Positions 41,569 to 50,858 of a stretch of DNA of 64,000 nt are shown here, piece after piece. Position numbers and translations under genes: made by a program. The first letter of the stretch is position 1, and each line of letters begins with the position of its first letter. Origin of the DNA: Mesorhizobium loti (GTDB taxonomy: Bacteria > Pseudomonadota > Alphaproteobacteria > Rhizobiales > Rhizobiaceae). The stretch covers positions 124,001-188,000 of the forward strand of contig NZ_PJRO01000002.1 in assembly GCF_002858745.1 (NCBI RefSeq). The letters are read 5' to 3'. Under the pieces are notes generated by a model. That model searched no databases and had not been told where the DNA came from. It was given only the letters and a program-made list of their open reading frames with translations.

Positions 41569-42864
41569 ATGAGCGTATCTTCTCGACAGGGCCGGGATCC
41601 GGTGGCCACGCATGCGCTAACCCTATCCACGCTGTCGTTCACGGTGTGCTTTGCCGTATGGACGATCTTTTCGATCATCGGCATCCGCATCAAGCAGGAG
41701 CTCGGACTTTCGGAAACGGAATTCGGCTTGCTTGTCGGCACGCCGATCCTGTCCGGCTCGCTTGCCCGCATCGTGCTTGGCGTGTGGACCGATCGTTTCG
41801 GCGGCCGTCTCGTCTACACCGCCACCATGCTGGCGGCAGCACTTGCCACCTTCCTGCTGGCTTTCGCGCAAACCTATCCGCAGATGCTGGTTGCCGCCCT
41901 CGGCGTTGGCCTGGCGGGCGGCTCCTTCGCCGTCGGCGTCGCTTATGTCTCGCGCTTCTTCCCGGCCGAAAAGCAAGGTACCGCGCTCGGCATCTTCGGC
42001 GTCGGCAATGTCGGCGCCGCCGTCACGAAGTTCCTGGCGCCTTTTGTGATGCTGGCGCTTGGCTGGCAGGATGTGGCGATCATCTGGGCGTGTGTGCTCG
42101 GCTTCATGGCTTGCATCTTCTGGTTCACGACCGAGGATGATCCGGTGATCCGCCAGCGCCGCATCACCGGCGCCGGCCAGCCGCGCAGCTTCCTTTCTGA
42201 ATTCGAGCCGTTGAAGGACGTCCGCGTCTGGCGCTTCGCCCTCTATTACTTCTTCGTCTTCGGTGGCTTCGTCGCGCTGGCGCTCTGGCTGCCGCGTTAC
42301 CTGATCGGCGTCTACGGTTTCGACATCGCCACAGCCGGCATGGTCGGCGCTGCCTATTCGATCCCGGCCTCGGTCTTCCGCGCCTATGGCGGCGTGCTGT
42401 CGGACAGGATCGGCGCGCGCATGGTGCTCTACTGGACCTTTGCCGTCTCGGCGGTGTGCTGCGCGGTGCTGGCCCTGCCGGCGGCAGATTTCACGGTACG
42501 CGGCATCAGCGGTCCGGTTTCCTTCCATTTCGAGATCGGCTGGATCGCCTTCATCGCCATTGCCTTCGTGCTCGGCTTCTTCATGGCGGTGGGCAAGGCG
42601 GCGGTCTACAAGCACATTCCGGTCTATTATCCAGACAATGTCGGCGCCGTCGGCGGCCTTGTCGGCATGATCGGCGGGCTCGGCGGCTTCTTCCTGCCCA
42701 TCGCCTTCGGCGCTCTCAACGACCTGACCGATGTCTGGTCGAGCTGCTTCATGCTGCTTTTCGTCGTCGTGGCCGCCTGCCTTGGCTGGATGCATCTCGC
42801 CATCCTGCGCATGGAGCAGGCCCGCGCGCTGGCCGAACAGGCCGCCATCTCCCCAGCCGAATAG
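41569..42864 (+). CDS. Nitrate/nitrite MFS transporter (NarK/NasA type)
   Basis: A 431-aa major-facilitator protein with twelve hydrophobic segments. The nitrate-signature regions are GLAGGSFAVGVAYVSRFFP near residue 108 and GAVGGLVGMIGGLGGFFLP near 360. The ATG at 41569 follows the leader terminator; a far upstream in-frame start at 41413 lies inside the leader hairpins and is rejected. First gene of the operon, importing nitrate for the reductases encoded next. Confidence 0.92.
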   Translation: MSVSSRQGRDPVATHALTLSTLSFTVCFAVWTIFSIIGIRIKQELGLSETEFGLLVGTPILSGSLARIVLGVWTDRFGGRLVYTATMLAAALATFLLAFAQTYPQMLVAALGVGLAGGSFAVGVAYVSRFFPAEKQGTALGIFGVGNVGAAVTKFLAPFVMLALGWQDVAIIWACVLGFMACIFWFTTEDDPVIRQRRITGAGQPRSFLSEFEPLKDVRVWRFALYYFFVFGGFVALALWLPRYLIGVYGFDIATAGMVGAAYSIPASVFRAYGGVLSDRIGARMVLYWTFAVSAVCCAVLALPAADFTVRGISGPVSFHFEIGWIAFIAIAFVLGFFMAVGKAAVYKHIPVYYPDNVGAVGGLVGMIGGLGGFFLPIAFGALNDLTDVWSSCFMLLFVVVAACLGWMHLAILRMEQARALAEQAAISPAE

Positions 42865-42884
42865 CCAAGCGGAGATCAGGATCC

Positions 42885-45335
42885 ATGACAGAGAAACTCG
42901 TCATCATCGGCAATGGCATGGCCCCGGGGCGCATGCTGGAGCATCTGCTCGAAGCCGCACCCGAACGCTACCTGATCACCATCTTCAACGCCGAGCCGCG
43001 CGTGAACTACGACCGCATCATGCTGTCGCCGGTTCTTTCGGGCGAGAAGGAGTACGAGGAAATCGTCATCCACGGCGATGGCTGGTACATCAAGCACGGC
43101 ATCGTGCTCTACAAAGGCCACAAGATCGTCGGCATCGATCGTGAAGCCAGGACCGTTACCTCCGACAAGGGCGTGACCGAACCCTATGACAGGCTGGTCA
43201 TCGCCACCGGCTCGGTGCCCTTCGTCATCCCGGTGCCCGGCAAGGACCTGCCCGGCGTGCTCTCCTATCGCGACCTCGACGATGTCGGCGCCATGCTCCT
43301 CGCCGCCCAGTCGCGTGACAGGGCGGTGGTGATCGGCGGCGGCCTGCTCGGGCTCGAAGCGGCGGCCGGCCTGAAGGAACGCGGCATGGATGTCACCGTG
43401 CTGCATGTCATGCCCACCCTGATGGAGCGCCAGCTCGACCCGGCCGCCGGCTATCTGCTGCAGAGGCAGCTCGAGACACGCGGCATCACGGTCAGGACCA
43501 AGGCAAACACCAGGCAGATCGTTGGCGACGGCAAGGTGCACGGTGTCGAGCTCGATACCGGCGAGATCATCCCGGCGACGCTGGTGGTGATGGCGGTCGG
43601 CATCCGGCCGAATGTCGGCCTTGCCAGGGAGGCAGGGTTGGAGACCAATCGCGGCATCGTCACCGACGACTGCATGCGGACCTCGGATCCGGCCATTTTC
43701 GCGCTCGGCGAATGTGTCGAGGTCGATGGCCGCGTCTATGGCCTTGTCGCACCGCTCTATGAAATGGCCAAGGTGGTGGCGGCGACGCTGGCCGGTGCCG
43801 AAGACAAACGCTTCGTGCACTCCGACACGCCGACCAAGCTCAAGGTCACCGGCATCGATCTCTATTCGATCGGTGATTTCGCCGATGGCGAGGACCGCGA
43901 GGAGATCATACTGCGCGATGCCTCGGCCGGCATCTACAAGCGCGTGATCCTGCAGGACAACAGGATCATCGGCACTGTGCTGTTCGGCGAGACGGCCGAC
44001 GGCGCCTGGTTCAACGATCTCAAGAAGAAGGAAGTCGACATCTCCGAGATGCGCGACACGCTGATCTTCGGACAAGCCTTCCAGGGAGGCGCTTCTGCGG
44101 ACCCTCTGGCGGCCGTTGCGGCTCTGGCGGATGATGCAGAAATCTGCGGCTGCAACGGCGTCTGCAAGGGAAAGATCGTTTCCGCAATTGCCGACAAGGG
44201 TCTGGCATCGCTGGACGACGTGCGCGCCCACACCAAGGCATCCGCCTCGTGCGGCTCTTGCACTGGTCTGGTCGAGAAGATCATGGCGCTCACACTGGGA
44301 GATAGCTACAACCCCGCCGCGGTGCAACCGATGTGCGGCTGCACAGATCTCGGCCATGACGAAGTGCGCCGGCTGATCAAGGCGAAAGGTCTGAAGACCA
44401 TTCCGGCAGTGATGCAGGAACTGGAGTGGAACACCTCCTGCGGCTGCGCCAAATGCCGGCCGGCGCTCAATTACTATCTCGTCGCCGATTGGCCGAACGA
44501 ATATTCCGACGATTACCAGTCGCGCTTCATCAACGAGCGCGTCCACGCCAACATCCAGAAGGACGGCACCTATTCGGTGGTGCCGCGCATGTGGGGCGGC
44601 GTGACTTCGGCGAACGAACTTCGCGCCATCGCCGATGTGGTCGACAAGTTCGCCATTCCCGCGGTGAAGGTTACCGGCGGCCAGCGCATCGACATGCTGG
44701 GCATCTGCAAGGAAGACCTGCCCGCCGTGTGGGCCGATCTCGGCAAGGCCGGCTTCGTCTCGGGTCACGCCTATGCCAAGGGCCTGCGCACGGTGAAGAC
44801 CTGCGTCGGGACAGACTGGTGCCGCTTCGGCACACAGGATTCGACCGGCCTCGGCATCCGCATCGAGAAGTTCATGTGGGGCTCGTGGACACCGGCCAAG
44901 GTCAAAATGGCCGTCTCCGGCTGTCCGCGCAACTGTGCGGAGGCGACCTGCAAGGATGTCGGCGTGATCTGCGTGGACTCCGGCTACGAGATCCATTTCG
45001 CGGGCGCCGCCGGCCTCGATATCAAGGGAACGGAAGTTCTCGGCATGGTCCGCACCGAGGACGAGGCGCTGGAGGCGATCGTCGCGCTCGTGCAGATGTA
45101 CCGCGAGCAGGGGCGCTATCTCGAACGCATCTACAAATGGGCAAAGCGTGTTGGTCTCGACGAGGTCCGTCGCCAGGTCATGGCCGATCCCGACAGGCGC
45201 CAGGGCTATTTCGAACGTTTCGTCTTCAGCCAGAAATTCGCGCAGGTCGACCCGTGGTCCGAGCGTGTCTTCGGCAAGGACAGGCATGAGTTTCGGCCGA
45301 TGGCCGAGACGGATTTCAAGCAGGCGGCGGAGTGA
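42885..45335 (+). CDS. nirB: Assimilatory nitrite reductase [NAD(P)H] large subunit NirB
   Basis: An 816-aa enzyme. The FAD/NAD(P) part covers about residues 1-410 (VIIGNGMAPGRMLEHLLE, then VVIGGGLLGLEAAAGL near 147). BFD-type [2Fe-2S] domains follow, with CGCNGVCKG near 422 and CGSCTGLVEK near 458. The C-terminal sirohaem-[4Fe-4S] part has TCVGTDWCRFG near 640 and SGCPRNCAEATCKDVG near 680. It reduces nitrite to ammonium. GGAG and a good spacing support the ATG at 42885; upstream frame to 42456 is a shadow of the transporter gene. Confidence 0.96.
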   Translation: MTEKLVIIGNGMAPGRMLEHLLEAAPERYLITIFNAEPRVNYDRIMLSPVLSGEKEYEEIVIHGDGWYIKHGIVLYKGHKIVGIDREARTVTSDKGVTEPYDRLVIATGSVPFVIPVPGKDLPGVLSYRDLDDVGAMLLAAQSRDRAVVIGGGLLGLEAAAGLKERGMDVTVLHVMPTLMERQLDPAAGYLLQRQLETRGITVRTKANTRQIVGDGKVHGVELDTGEIIPATLVVMAVGIRPNVGLAREAGLETNRGIVTDDCMRTSDPAIFALGECVEVDGRVYGLVAPLYEMAKVVAATLAGAEDKRFVHSDTPTKLKVTGIDLYSIGDFADGEDREEIILRDASAGIYKRVILQDNRIIGTVLFGETADGAWFNDLKKKEVDISEMRDTLIFGQAFQGGASADPLAAVAALADDAEICGCNGVCKGKIVSAIADKGLASLDDVRAHTKASASCGSCTGLVEKIMALTLGDSYNPAAVQPMCGCTDLGHDEVRRLIKAKGLKTIPAVMQELEWNTSCGCAKCRPALNYYLVADWPNEYSDDYQSRFINERVHANIQKDGTYSVVPRMWGGVTSANELRAIADVVDKFAIPAVKVTGGQRIDMLGICKEDLPAVWADLGKAGFVSGHAYAKGLRTVKTCVGTDWCRFGTQDSTGLGIRIEKFMWGSWTPAKVKMAVSGCPRNCAEATCKDVGVICVDSGYEIHFAGAAGLDIKGTEVLGMVRTEDEALEAIVALVQMYREQGRYLERIYKWAKRVGLDEVRRQVMADPDRRQGYFERFVFSQKFAQVDPWSERVFGKDRHEFRPMAETDFKQAAE

Positions 45336-45337
45336 GC

Positions 45338-45670
45338 ATGATGGACTGGTTGGACATCGGCACGCTCGACGACATCCCGCTGCGCGGCGCGCGCTGCGTG
45401 AAGACCCCGAACGGCAGGATCGGCATCTTCCGCACGCATGATGACCGCGTGTTCGCCATCGAGGATCATTGCCCGCACAAGGGCGGGCCGCTCAGCCAGG
45501 GCATCGTGCATGGCGCCGCGGTGACGTGTCCGCTGCACAATTGGGTGTTTTCGCTGGAAACCGGCGAGGCGCTCGGCGCGGACGAGGGGGCGGTGAAGAC
45601 GATCCCGGTGCGCGTCGAAGACGGACGCATTGCGATCGCGCTCAGCGCAATGTTGCAGGCGGCGGAGTGA
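45338..45670 (+). CDS. nirD: Nitrite reductase small subunit NirD, with Rieske ligands
   Basis: A 110-aa Rieske-fold protein starting MMDWLDIGTLDDIPLRGAR. It keeps both cluster motifs, CPHKGG near residue 47 (CxH) and CPLHNW near 66 (CxxH), whereas enterobacterial NirD lacks them, so a [2Fe-2S] cluster is likely. GGAG lies 5 bp before the ATG; a GTG at 45332 overlapping the nirB stop is an alternative. Supports NirB activity. Confidence 0.93.
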   Translation: MMDWLDIGTLDDIPLRGARCVKTPNGRIGIFRTHDDRVFAIEDHCPHKGGPLSQGIVHGAAVTCPLHNWVFSLETGEALGADEGAVKTIPVRVEDGRIAIALSAMLQAAE

Positions 45671-45678
45671 ACGCTGAC

Positions 45679-48324
45679 ATGAGCAGCACAGAAGTGAGCA
45701 CCACCTGTCCCTATTGCGGGGTGGGCTGCGGCGTGCTGGCGAAGGCCGGCGGTGGGGCTTCCGTCCGTGGCGATCCCGACCATCCGGCCAATCGCGGCAA
45801 GCTCTGCTCGAAGGGTTCGGCGCTTGGCGAAACGGTCGGGCTCGATGGACGGCTACTTCATCCGGAAATCGCCGGCAAACGTGCGGGCTGGGACACGGCG
45901 CTCGATCTCGTCGCCCGGCGGTTCCGGGACACCATCGCCGAGCACGGGCCGGATTCGGTTGCCTTCTACATTTCCGGGCAATTGCTGACCGAGGACTACT
46001 ACGTCGCCAACAAGCTGATGAAGGGTTTCATCGGCTCCGGCAACATCGACACCAATTCCAGGCTTTGCATGGCCTCGTCCGTCGCCGGCCACCGCCGCGC
46101 CTTTGGCGAGGACATCGTGCCGGGAACCTATGAAGACTTTGACGAGGCCGACCTGATCGTGCTGACCGGCTCGAACGCCGCCTGGTGCCACCCGATCCTC
46201 TATCAGCGGTTGCTGGCTGCCCGGAAAGCCCGCGGCACTCGTATCGTGGTAATCGACCCGCGCCGCACCGCGACAGCCGATGAATGCGACCTACACCTGG
46301 CGCTCGATCCCGGTGCCGACGTGCTTCTGTTCAACGGATTACTGGCACATCTGGCGCGTGTCGGCACGCTGGACCAGGACTATATCGCCGCGAATACGAC
46401 AGGTTTCGATCAGGCTGTGGCGCTGGCCGCTGCCGATGCGCCGAGCGTGGAGCATGTGGCGAGGGGCTGCGGCCTTGTGGTAGCCGATGTCCGCTTTTTC
46501 TATGAGCTTTTCTCGGTCACCGAGCGGGTGGTCACCGTCTACAGCCAGGGCGTGAACCAGTCGGCGCATGGCACCGACAAGGTCAATGCCATCATCAATT
46601 GCCATCTGGCGACCGGCCGGATCGGCAGGCCCGGCATGGGACCGTTCTCCGTGACCGGCCAGCCGAACGCGATGGGCGGTCGCGAGGTGGGGGGACTGGC
46701 CAACCAGCTTGCCGCCCACATGAATTTCGACAACAGGGCGGATGTCGACCGCGTCGCGCGCTTCTGGAATGCGCCGGAGATCGCGACCAGGGCCGGGTTG
46801 AAAGCGGTCGATATGTTCCGGGCGGTCGGCGATGGCCGGGTCAAGGCGCTCTGGATCATGGGCACCAATCCGGCCGTCTCCATGCCGGATGCCGGCCGCG
46901 TACGCAGCGCGCTGAAGGCATGCGACTTCGTCGTAGTGTCGGACATTACGCGCACGGATACGACGCGGTATGCGGACGTGCAGCTACCTGCCGCCGCCTG
47001 GGGCGAGAAGGACGGCATGGTGACCAATTCCGAGCGCCGGCTTTCGCGGCAGAGGCCGTTCCTGGCGATGCCGGGCGAGGTGCGGCCTGACTGGCGCATC
47101 ATCTGTGACATCGCCGCCCGCATGGGTTTCGGCGCCGCCTTCGACTTCGCAGATCCCGCCGCGATCTTCCGCGAGCATGCCGCGCTTTCAGCGTTCGAGA
47201 ACAAAGGCGAACGGATGTTCGATCTCGGCACGTTGGCCGCCCTTTCGGACGCGGACTACGAGACGTTCGAGCCTCGGCTCTGGCCGGTGCGAAGCCGGCG
47301 GCAGGCAGACCGTCTGCTGAGCGACGGCAGGTTCCCGACTCCCGATGGTCGCGCGCGTTTCATCGCCGTCCGGCAGGAGGGCGTGGCGCTTGCCGTCAAT
47401 GCCGGGTTCCCATTGGCACTCAACACCGGCCGGCTGCGCGATCAATGGCACACCATGACGCGGACCGGCGCGGTGCCACGGCTGATGGCGAACACGCCGG
47501 AGCCGATGGTCGACATTAACCCGCGCGATGCTACCGCTAGTGGGCTGGCCGATGGCGATCTCGCGCATCTGTCGACGCGGTATGGCTCCGCCCGCGCCAG
47601 GGTCCGCATCACCGAAGCACAGCGTCCTGGCCAGGCATTCCTGCCCATGCACTGGAGCGGCTATTTTGCGGCCAATGCCGGGGCAGGGGCACTGGCGGCA
47701 CCGATCACCGATCCGTATTCCGGCCAGCCGGAGCTGAAGAACGTGCCGTTGCGCGTCGTGCGTGAAGAGATCGCCTGGGCGGGCGTTCTGATGACGCGCC
47801 GCGATCTGAGGCCGACCGGTTTCGTCCACTGGAGCCGGCAGGCCGTCGCCGGTGGCTGGGTCTATGAACTCGGCGGCACCGAGACGCCGGACCAGGGCAT
47901 ATTGCTGGCGCGCGGGCTGCTCGCCAATCCCGACCAACTCGTCGAATATCGTGACCGCAAGGGCCTGACCTATCGGGCGGCCGCCATGGATGAAAACGGC
48001 GCGCTCGCCGAGGCGCTGCTGGTTGCCCCCACGGGTCAGCTGCCGGCGCGCGACTGGCTGGTTTCGCTGCTTGGTAGCCGGGTGCAACTCACCTCCGTCG
48101 ACCGCCACGCACTGCTGTCCGGCCGCTCGCCCGCCGCCATGCCGTCGGCCGGCCGCATCGTCTGCTCCTGCTTCAACATCGGCGTCAACCAGCTGGCGGA
48201 CGCCGTCGCCGCCGGCTGCCGCAGCCTGGAGGTCATCGGCAAGGAACTCGGCGCCGGCACCAACTGCGGCTCTTGTCGCTCGGAGATCAGGAGCATTATC
48301 GGGAAAAATCGGGCAGCCGGGTGA
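45679..48324 (+). CDS. nasA: Assimilatory nitrate reductase catalytic subunit
   Basis: An 881-aa molybdopterin oxidoreductase. The N-terminal [4Fe-4S] motif is CPYCGVGCGV (C10, C13, C17) with a fourth Cys in KLCSKGSALG near 44. Molybdopterin domains (RLCMASSVAGHRRAFG, then GTNPAVSMPDAGRVR) and a molydopterin dinucleotide-binding domain near 570 follow. A BFD-like [2Fe-2S] C-terminal domain has CSCFNIG and CGSCRSE. No separate NADH-diaphorase subunit is encoded beside it, so the electron donor is not obvious. A GTG at 45667 overlapping nirD is an alternative start. Confidence 0.94.
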   Translation: MSSTEVSTTCPYCGVGCGVLAKAGGGASVRGDPDHPANRGKLCSKGSALGETVGLDGRLLHPEIAGKRAGWDTALDLVARRFRDTIAEHGPDSVAFYISGQLLTEDYYVANKLMKGFIGSGNIDTNSRLCMASSVAGHRRAFGEDIVPGTYEDFDEADLIVLTGSNAAWCHPILYQRLLAARKARGTRIVVIDPRRTATADECDLHLALDPGADVLLFNGLLAHLARVGTLDQDYIAANTTGFDQAVALAAADAPSVEHVARGCGLVVADVRFFYELFSVTERVVTVYSQGVNQSAHGTDKVNAIINCHLATGRIGRPGMGPFSVTGQPNAMGGREVGGLANQLAAHMNFDNRADVDRVARFWNAPEIATRAGLKAVDMFRAVGDGRVKALWIMGTNPAVSMPDAGRVRSALKACDFVVVSDITRTDTTRYADVQLPAAAWGEKDGMVTNSERRLSRQRPFLAMPGEVRPDWRIICDIAARMGFGAAFDFADPAAIFREHAALSAFENKGERMFDLGTLAALSDADYETFEPRLWPVRSRRQADRLLSDGRFPTPDGRARFIAVRQEGVALAVNAGFPLALNTGRLRDQWHTMTRTGAVPRLMANTPEPMVDINPRDATASGLADGDLAHLSTRYGSARARVRITEAQRPGQAFLPMHWSGYFAANAGAGALAAPITDPYSGQPELKNVPLRVVREEIAWAGVLMTRRDLRPTGFVHWSRQAVAGGWVYELGGTETPDQGILLARGLLANPDQLVEYRDRKGLTYRAAAMDENGALAEALLVAPTGQLPARDWLVSLLGSRVQLTSVDRHALLSGRSPAAMPSAGRIVCSCFNIGVNQLADAVAAGCRSLEVIGKELGAGTNCGSCRSEIRSIIGKNRAAG

Positions 48325-48421
48325 TGCTCCAGGCAACGCGGCTTTGCGGGCCGACCACGCTTCGGCTATTCATCTTTTCCGCGACCCGCGTACGTTGCCG
48401 GTTCCGTACTCGCCGGTGAAA

Positions 48422-49306
48422 ATGGAAGCCATGCCGTTGTTCTTTGCATTCGACGATTCGGTTCCGGGCACGAAAGCGTGCCTGGATCAGGTCTACGATG
48501 TGTTCTCATCCTACAGGGCACATCGCGGTTTCTGCCGGCAATGCTTCACGCCCGAACAGGAGGAGCAGATCTGCGGCTCCCGCAACATGCGCACCACGGA
48601 CTATGCCATCTTTTCTCCGATCTATTTCGAGCATCCCAATTGTTCCGGCGGCGTTGCCACGTTTCGGCACTGGCTGCCGCGAGCACTCGAATGCGCGGCA
48701 TTCGACACGCGCCCCAATCCGATGCTGCCTGGCCAGATCGCCAGGCTGGGCCTGCTATCCTGGCCGCAGGCCGAACAAGGAGCCCTGCGCACCGTGTTCA
48801 CGCGAGCCGCACTGAACTGGTTCGCGAAAGGCGAGCCGGCTCCTCTCGGGCGACAATGGCCAGACGACATAAACAACGCCCGGCTACAGGATGTCTGGAC
48901 GGCGGAAATACTAATCTCGGCCCTGACCTATCTGCGCGTCGATCCGGTATCGCTGGCAAGGCACATACTGGACACGGACACGCCCTGGGCTTGTCTAGGC
49001 CTCGCGGCGGCGATCGGCCGGCCGTCTATCCTCGACGACATCGGTTACCTTGTGCTGGAAAATGCCGATGACGAAACGCCGATGCGGTCGGCTTTCGCCG
49101 CACTCGATCGTCGCGCCAGGGCCAGTTTTCATCGGATCATCACCTATGAAGCGCTGATGAACCGGCGGGAGACACTGGTGGGCCGCGGGGAGGGGAAGCT
49201 CGCCGCATACCTGCTGGAGGCGATGGACAGAGCCGATCCGCCGCAGCCAACCGCACAGGAGCAGGCTGACGACGAGGCGCTGCTTGCCGGGATCGTTTGG
49301 GCCTGA
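48422..49306 (+). CDS. Hypothetical protein downstream of nasA
   Basis: A 294-aa cytoplasmic protein beginning MEAMPLFFAFDDSVPGTKAC. It has a GFCRQCFTPEQEEQI segment near residue 36 and further conserved-looking parts (FEHPNCSGGVATFRHWLPRAL near 75 and LAAAIGRPSILDDIGYLVLE). A Cys-X2-Cys pair hints at metal or a structural role. I recognise no family. It starts 97 bp after nasA in the same direction, with ATGs at 48422 and 48431 as possible starts, and could be cotranscribed. Function unknown. Confidence 0.7.
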   Translation: MEAMPLFFAFDDSVPGTKACLDQVYDVFSSYRAHRGFCRQCFTPEQEEQICGSRNMRTTDYAIFSPIYFEHPNCSGGVATFRHWLPRALECAAFDTRPNPMLPGQIARLGLLSWPQAEQGALRTVFTRAALNWFAKGEPAPLGRQWPDDINNARLQDVWTAEILISALTYLRVDPVSLARHILDTDTPWACLGLAAAIGRPSILDDIGYLVLENADDETPMRSAFAALDRRARASFHRIITYEALMNRRETLVGRGEGKLAAYLLEAMDRADPPQPTAQEQADDEALLAGIVWA

Positions 49307-49358
49307 TCGCCGGCAGGAGGCGAAACGGTGGGGCATCAAGGCGTGCGCGGGGTGAAAA

Positions 49359-49432
49359 TGGAGCGGGTAGCGGGAATCGAACCCGCGCGTTCAGCTTGGG
49401 AAGCTGACAGGCTACCATTACATCATACCCGC
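49359..49432 (-). tRNA. tRNA-Gly (anticodon CCC)
   Basis: A 74-nt cloverleaf including a genomically encoded CCA. The acceptor strand is GCGGGTA/TACCCGC, the anticodon stem TCAGC/GCTGA encloses loop TTCCCAA with CCC at positions 34-36, and the T arm contains GGTTCGATTCC. The D arm has the AATGG sequence usual in bacterial tRNA-Gly. Confidence 0.95.
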
Positions 49433-49543
49433 ACGCCGCCTCGTTAGCATGGCCCCGGCACGTCCGGCAATGACAAAGCCGCAACTTGAAGCGGGCGCCG
49501 CGAGCGCGTATCTCAGCGGAGGAACTGCGAAGGAGAAGAGCCT

Positions 49544-49807
49544 TTGTCCGCATTGACCCGTTTTCTCGGCGATACGCCGTTCAAGGTATTTCTGAAGCTG
49601 TTGGTGGTGTCGTTCCTGGTCGGCATCGTCATGAGTGCGTTCGGCTGGTCGCCGTTCGATGTGCTCTATGGCATCCGCAACTTCTTCGTTGATCTGTGGA
49701 ACCTCGGCTTCCGCGCCGTCGACCGTTTCGTCGGTTACATCCTGCTCGGCGCCGCCATCGTCATCCCAGCCTTCATCCTGCTTCGGCTGGCGAGCTACCG
49801 TAAATAA
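49544..49807 (+). CDS. Small membrane protein (DUF6460-like)
   Basis: An 87-aa protein with two hydrophobic helices (about residues 13-32 and 60-82) separated by YGIRNFFVDLWNLGFRAVD. It starts at TTG, chosen because GAAGGAGAAG lies 6-7 bp upstream. It resembles small rhizobial integrin-like membrane proteins grouped as DUF6460. Convergent with the histone deacetylase-family gene. Function unknown. Confidence 0.75.
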   Translation: MSALTRFLGDTPFKVFLKLLVVSFLVGIVMSAFGWSPFDVLYGIRNFFVDLWNLGFRAVDRFVGYILLGAAIVIPAFILLRLASYRK

Positions 49808-49823
49808 AGCGCCAGTGTAGAGA

Positions 49824-50720
49824 TCAGACTGCGGCGGCAGCCTCTTCGAAAAGGATGGCGTGGCGCGCCGCAAGCACCGGCACATCTGTCGAATAGCCGC
49901 CGCCGATGACCCCGCACAGCGGCATGCCGCGCCCCCGGAAGGTGTCGACCACCAGCCTGTCACGGGCACGGATGCCGGCATCGCTGAGCGAAAGCCGGCC
50001 GAGCCGGTCCTCGGCGTGCACGTCGACGCCGGCATTGTAGAATACGAGATCCCAGCGCCGCAGGCTGCAAAGCCCGGGCAACACATCGGCCAGCCGCTCC
50101 AGATAGGCATCGTCCTCCATCCCGTCGGACAGGCCGATGTCGAGATCGGACGCGATCTTGCGTACCGGATAGTTGCGCTCGCCATGCATGGAGAAGGTGA
50201 AGACGCGCTCTTCGTCGCGCAGGATGTCGGCCGTGCCGTCGCCCTGATGCACGTCGAGATCGACCACCAGAATGTTGTCGACGAGGCCTTCCCCGATCAG
50301 GGTCAGTGCGGCAACAGCGACATCGTTGAAGGTGCAGAAGCCGGCGCCCTGCATGCGCCTGGCATGATGGCTGCCGCCGGCGGCATTGCAGGCGATGCCG
50401 TGGTCGAGCGCCAGGCGCGCCGCCAGCACCGTGCCGGCCGCCGCAAGCTGCGCGCGCAGCGACACGCGCGGGCCGACCGGAAAGCCGATCTCGCGTTCGA
50501 TCCTGGCCGGCACGGCGCAGCCGATGACCTGATCGACATAGGCCGTGTCATGCGCAAGTTTCAGCCATTGCGGTGCTGCCGGCCTCGGCTGATGCAGCGC
50601 TTGCGTCAGCCCGCGAGCGACCAGCGCCTGCATCAGCAACGGATATTTGCTCATCGGGAAACGGTGAGTGACGGCAAAACCGACGTCATAGTCGGGATGA
50701 TGGGCGATCTGCAGGGGCAA
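49824..50720 (-). CDS. Histone deacetylase-family protein
   Basis: A 298-aa enzyme of the HDAC/acetylpolyamine amidohydrolase fold. Active-site motifs are GGSHHARRMQGAGFCTFND near residue 115 (two catalytic His), the zinc-binding DLDVHQGDGT near 155, and NAGVDVHAEDRLG near 226. Bacterial members deacetylate small amines or acetylated proteins. Stand-alone gene beside the tRNA. Substrate unknown. Confidence 0.88.
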   Translation of the reverse strand: MPLQIAHHPDYDVGFAVTHRFPMSKYPLLMQALVARGLTQALHQPRPAAPQWLKLAHDTAYVDQVIGCAVPARIEREIGFPVGPRVSLRAQLAAAGTVLAARLALDHGIACNAAGGSHHARRMQGAGFCTFNDVAVAALTLIGEGLVDNILVVDLDVHQGDGTADILRDEERVFTFSMHGERNYPVRKIASDLDIGLSDGMEDDAYLERLADVLPGLCSLRRWDLVFYNAGVDVHAEDRLGRLSLSDAGIRARDRLVVDTFRGRGMPLCGVIGGGYSTDVPVLAARHAILFEEAAAAV

Positions 50721-50858
50721 GTGGGGGCTCGAAGATCTGCTCAGGAACGGCGCTGGGCGCCTGAACGACTCAACAAAACGACGCAGCTTACCGCATCAGC
50801 TACTTTGCCACTGCATTGAAGCAGGCGGGGACGCTGGATCCTTGGTTGCGTTGCCTGC

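Noticed and set aside
42876..45287. An 803-aa open frame antisense to nirB
   Set aside because: NirB is unambiguous by motifs; the opposite frame is long only because of GC-rich third positions and has no domain.
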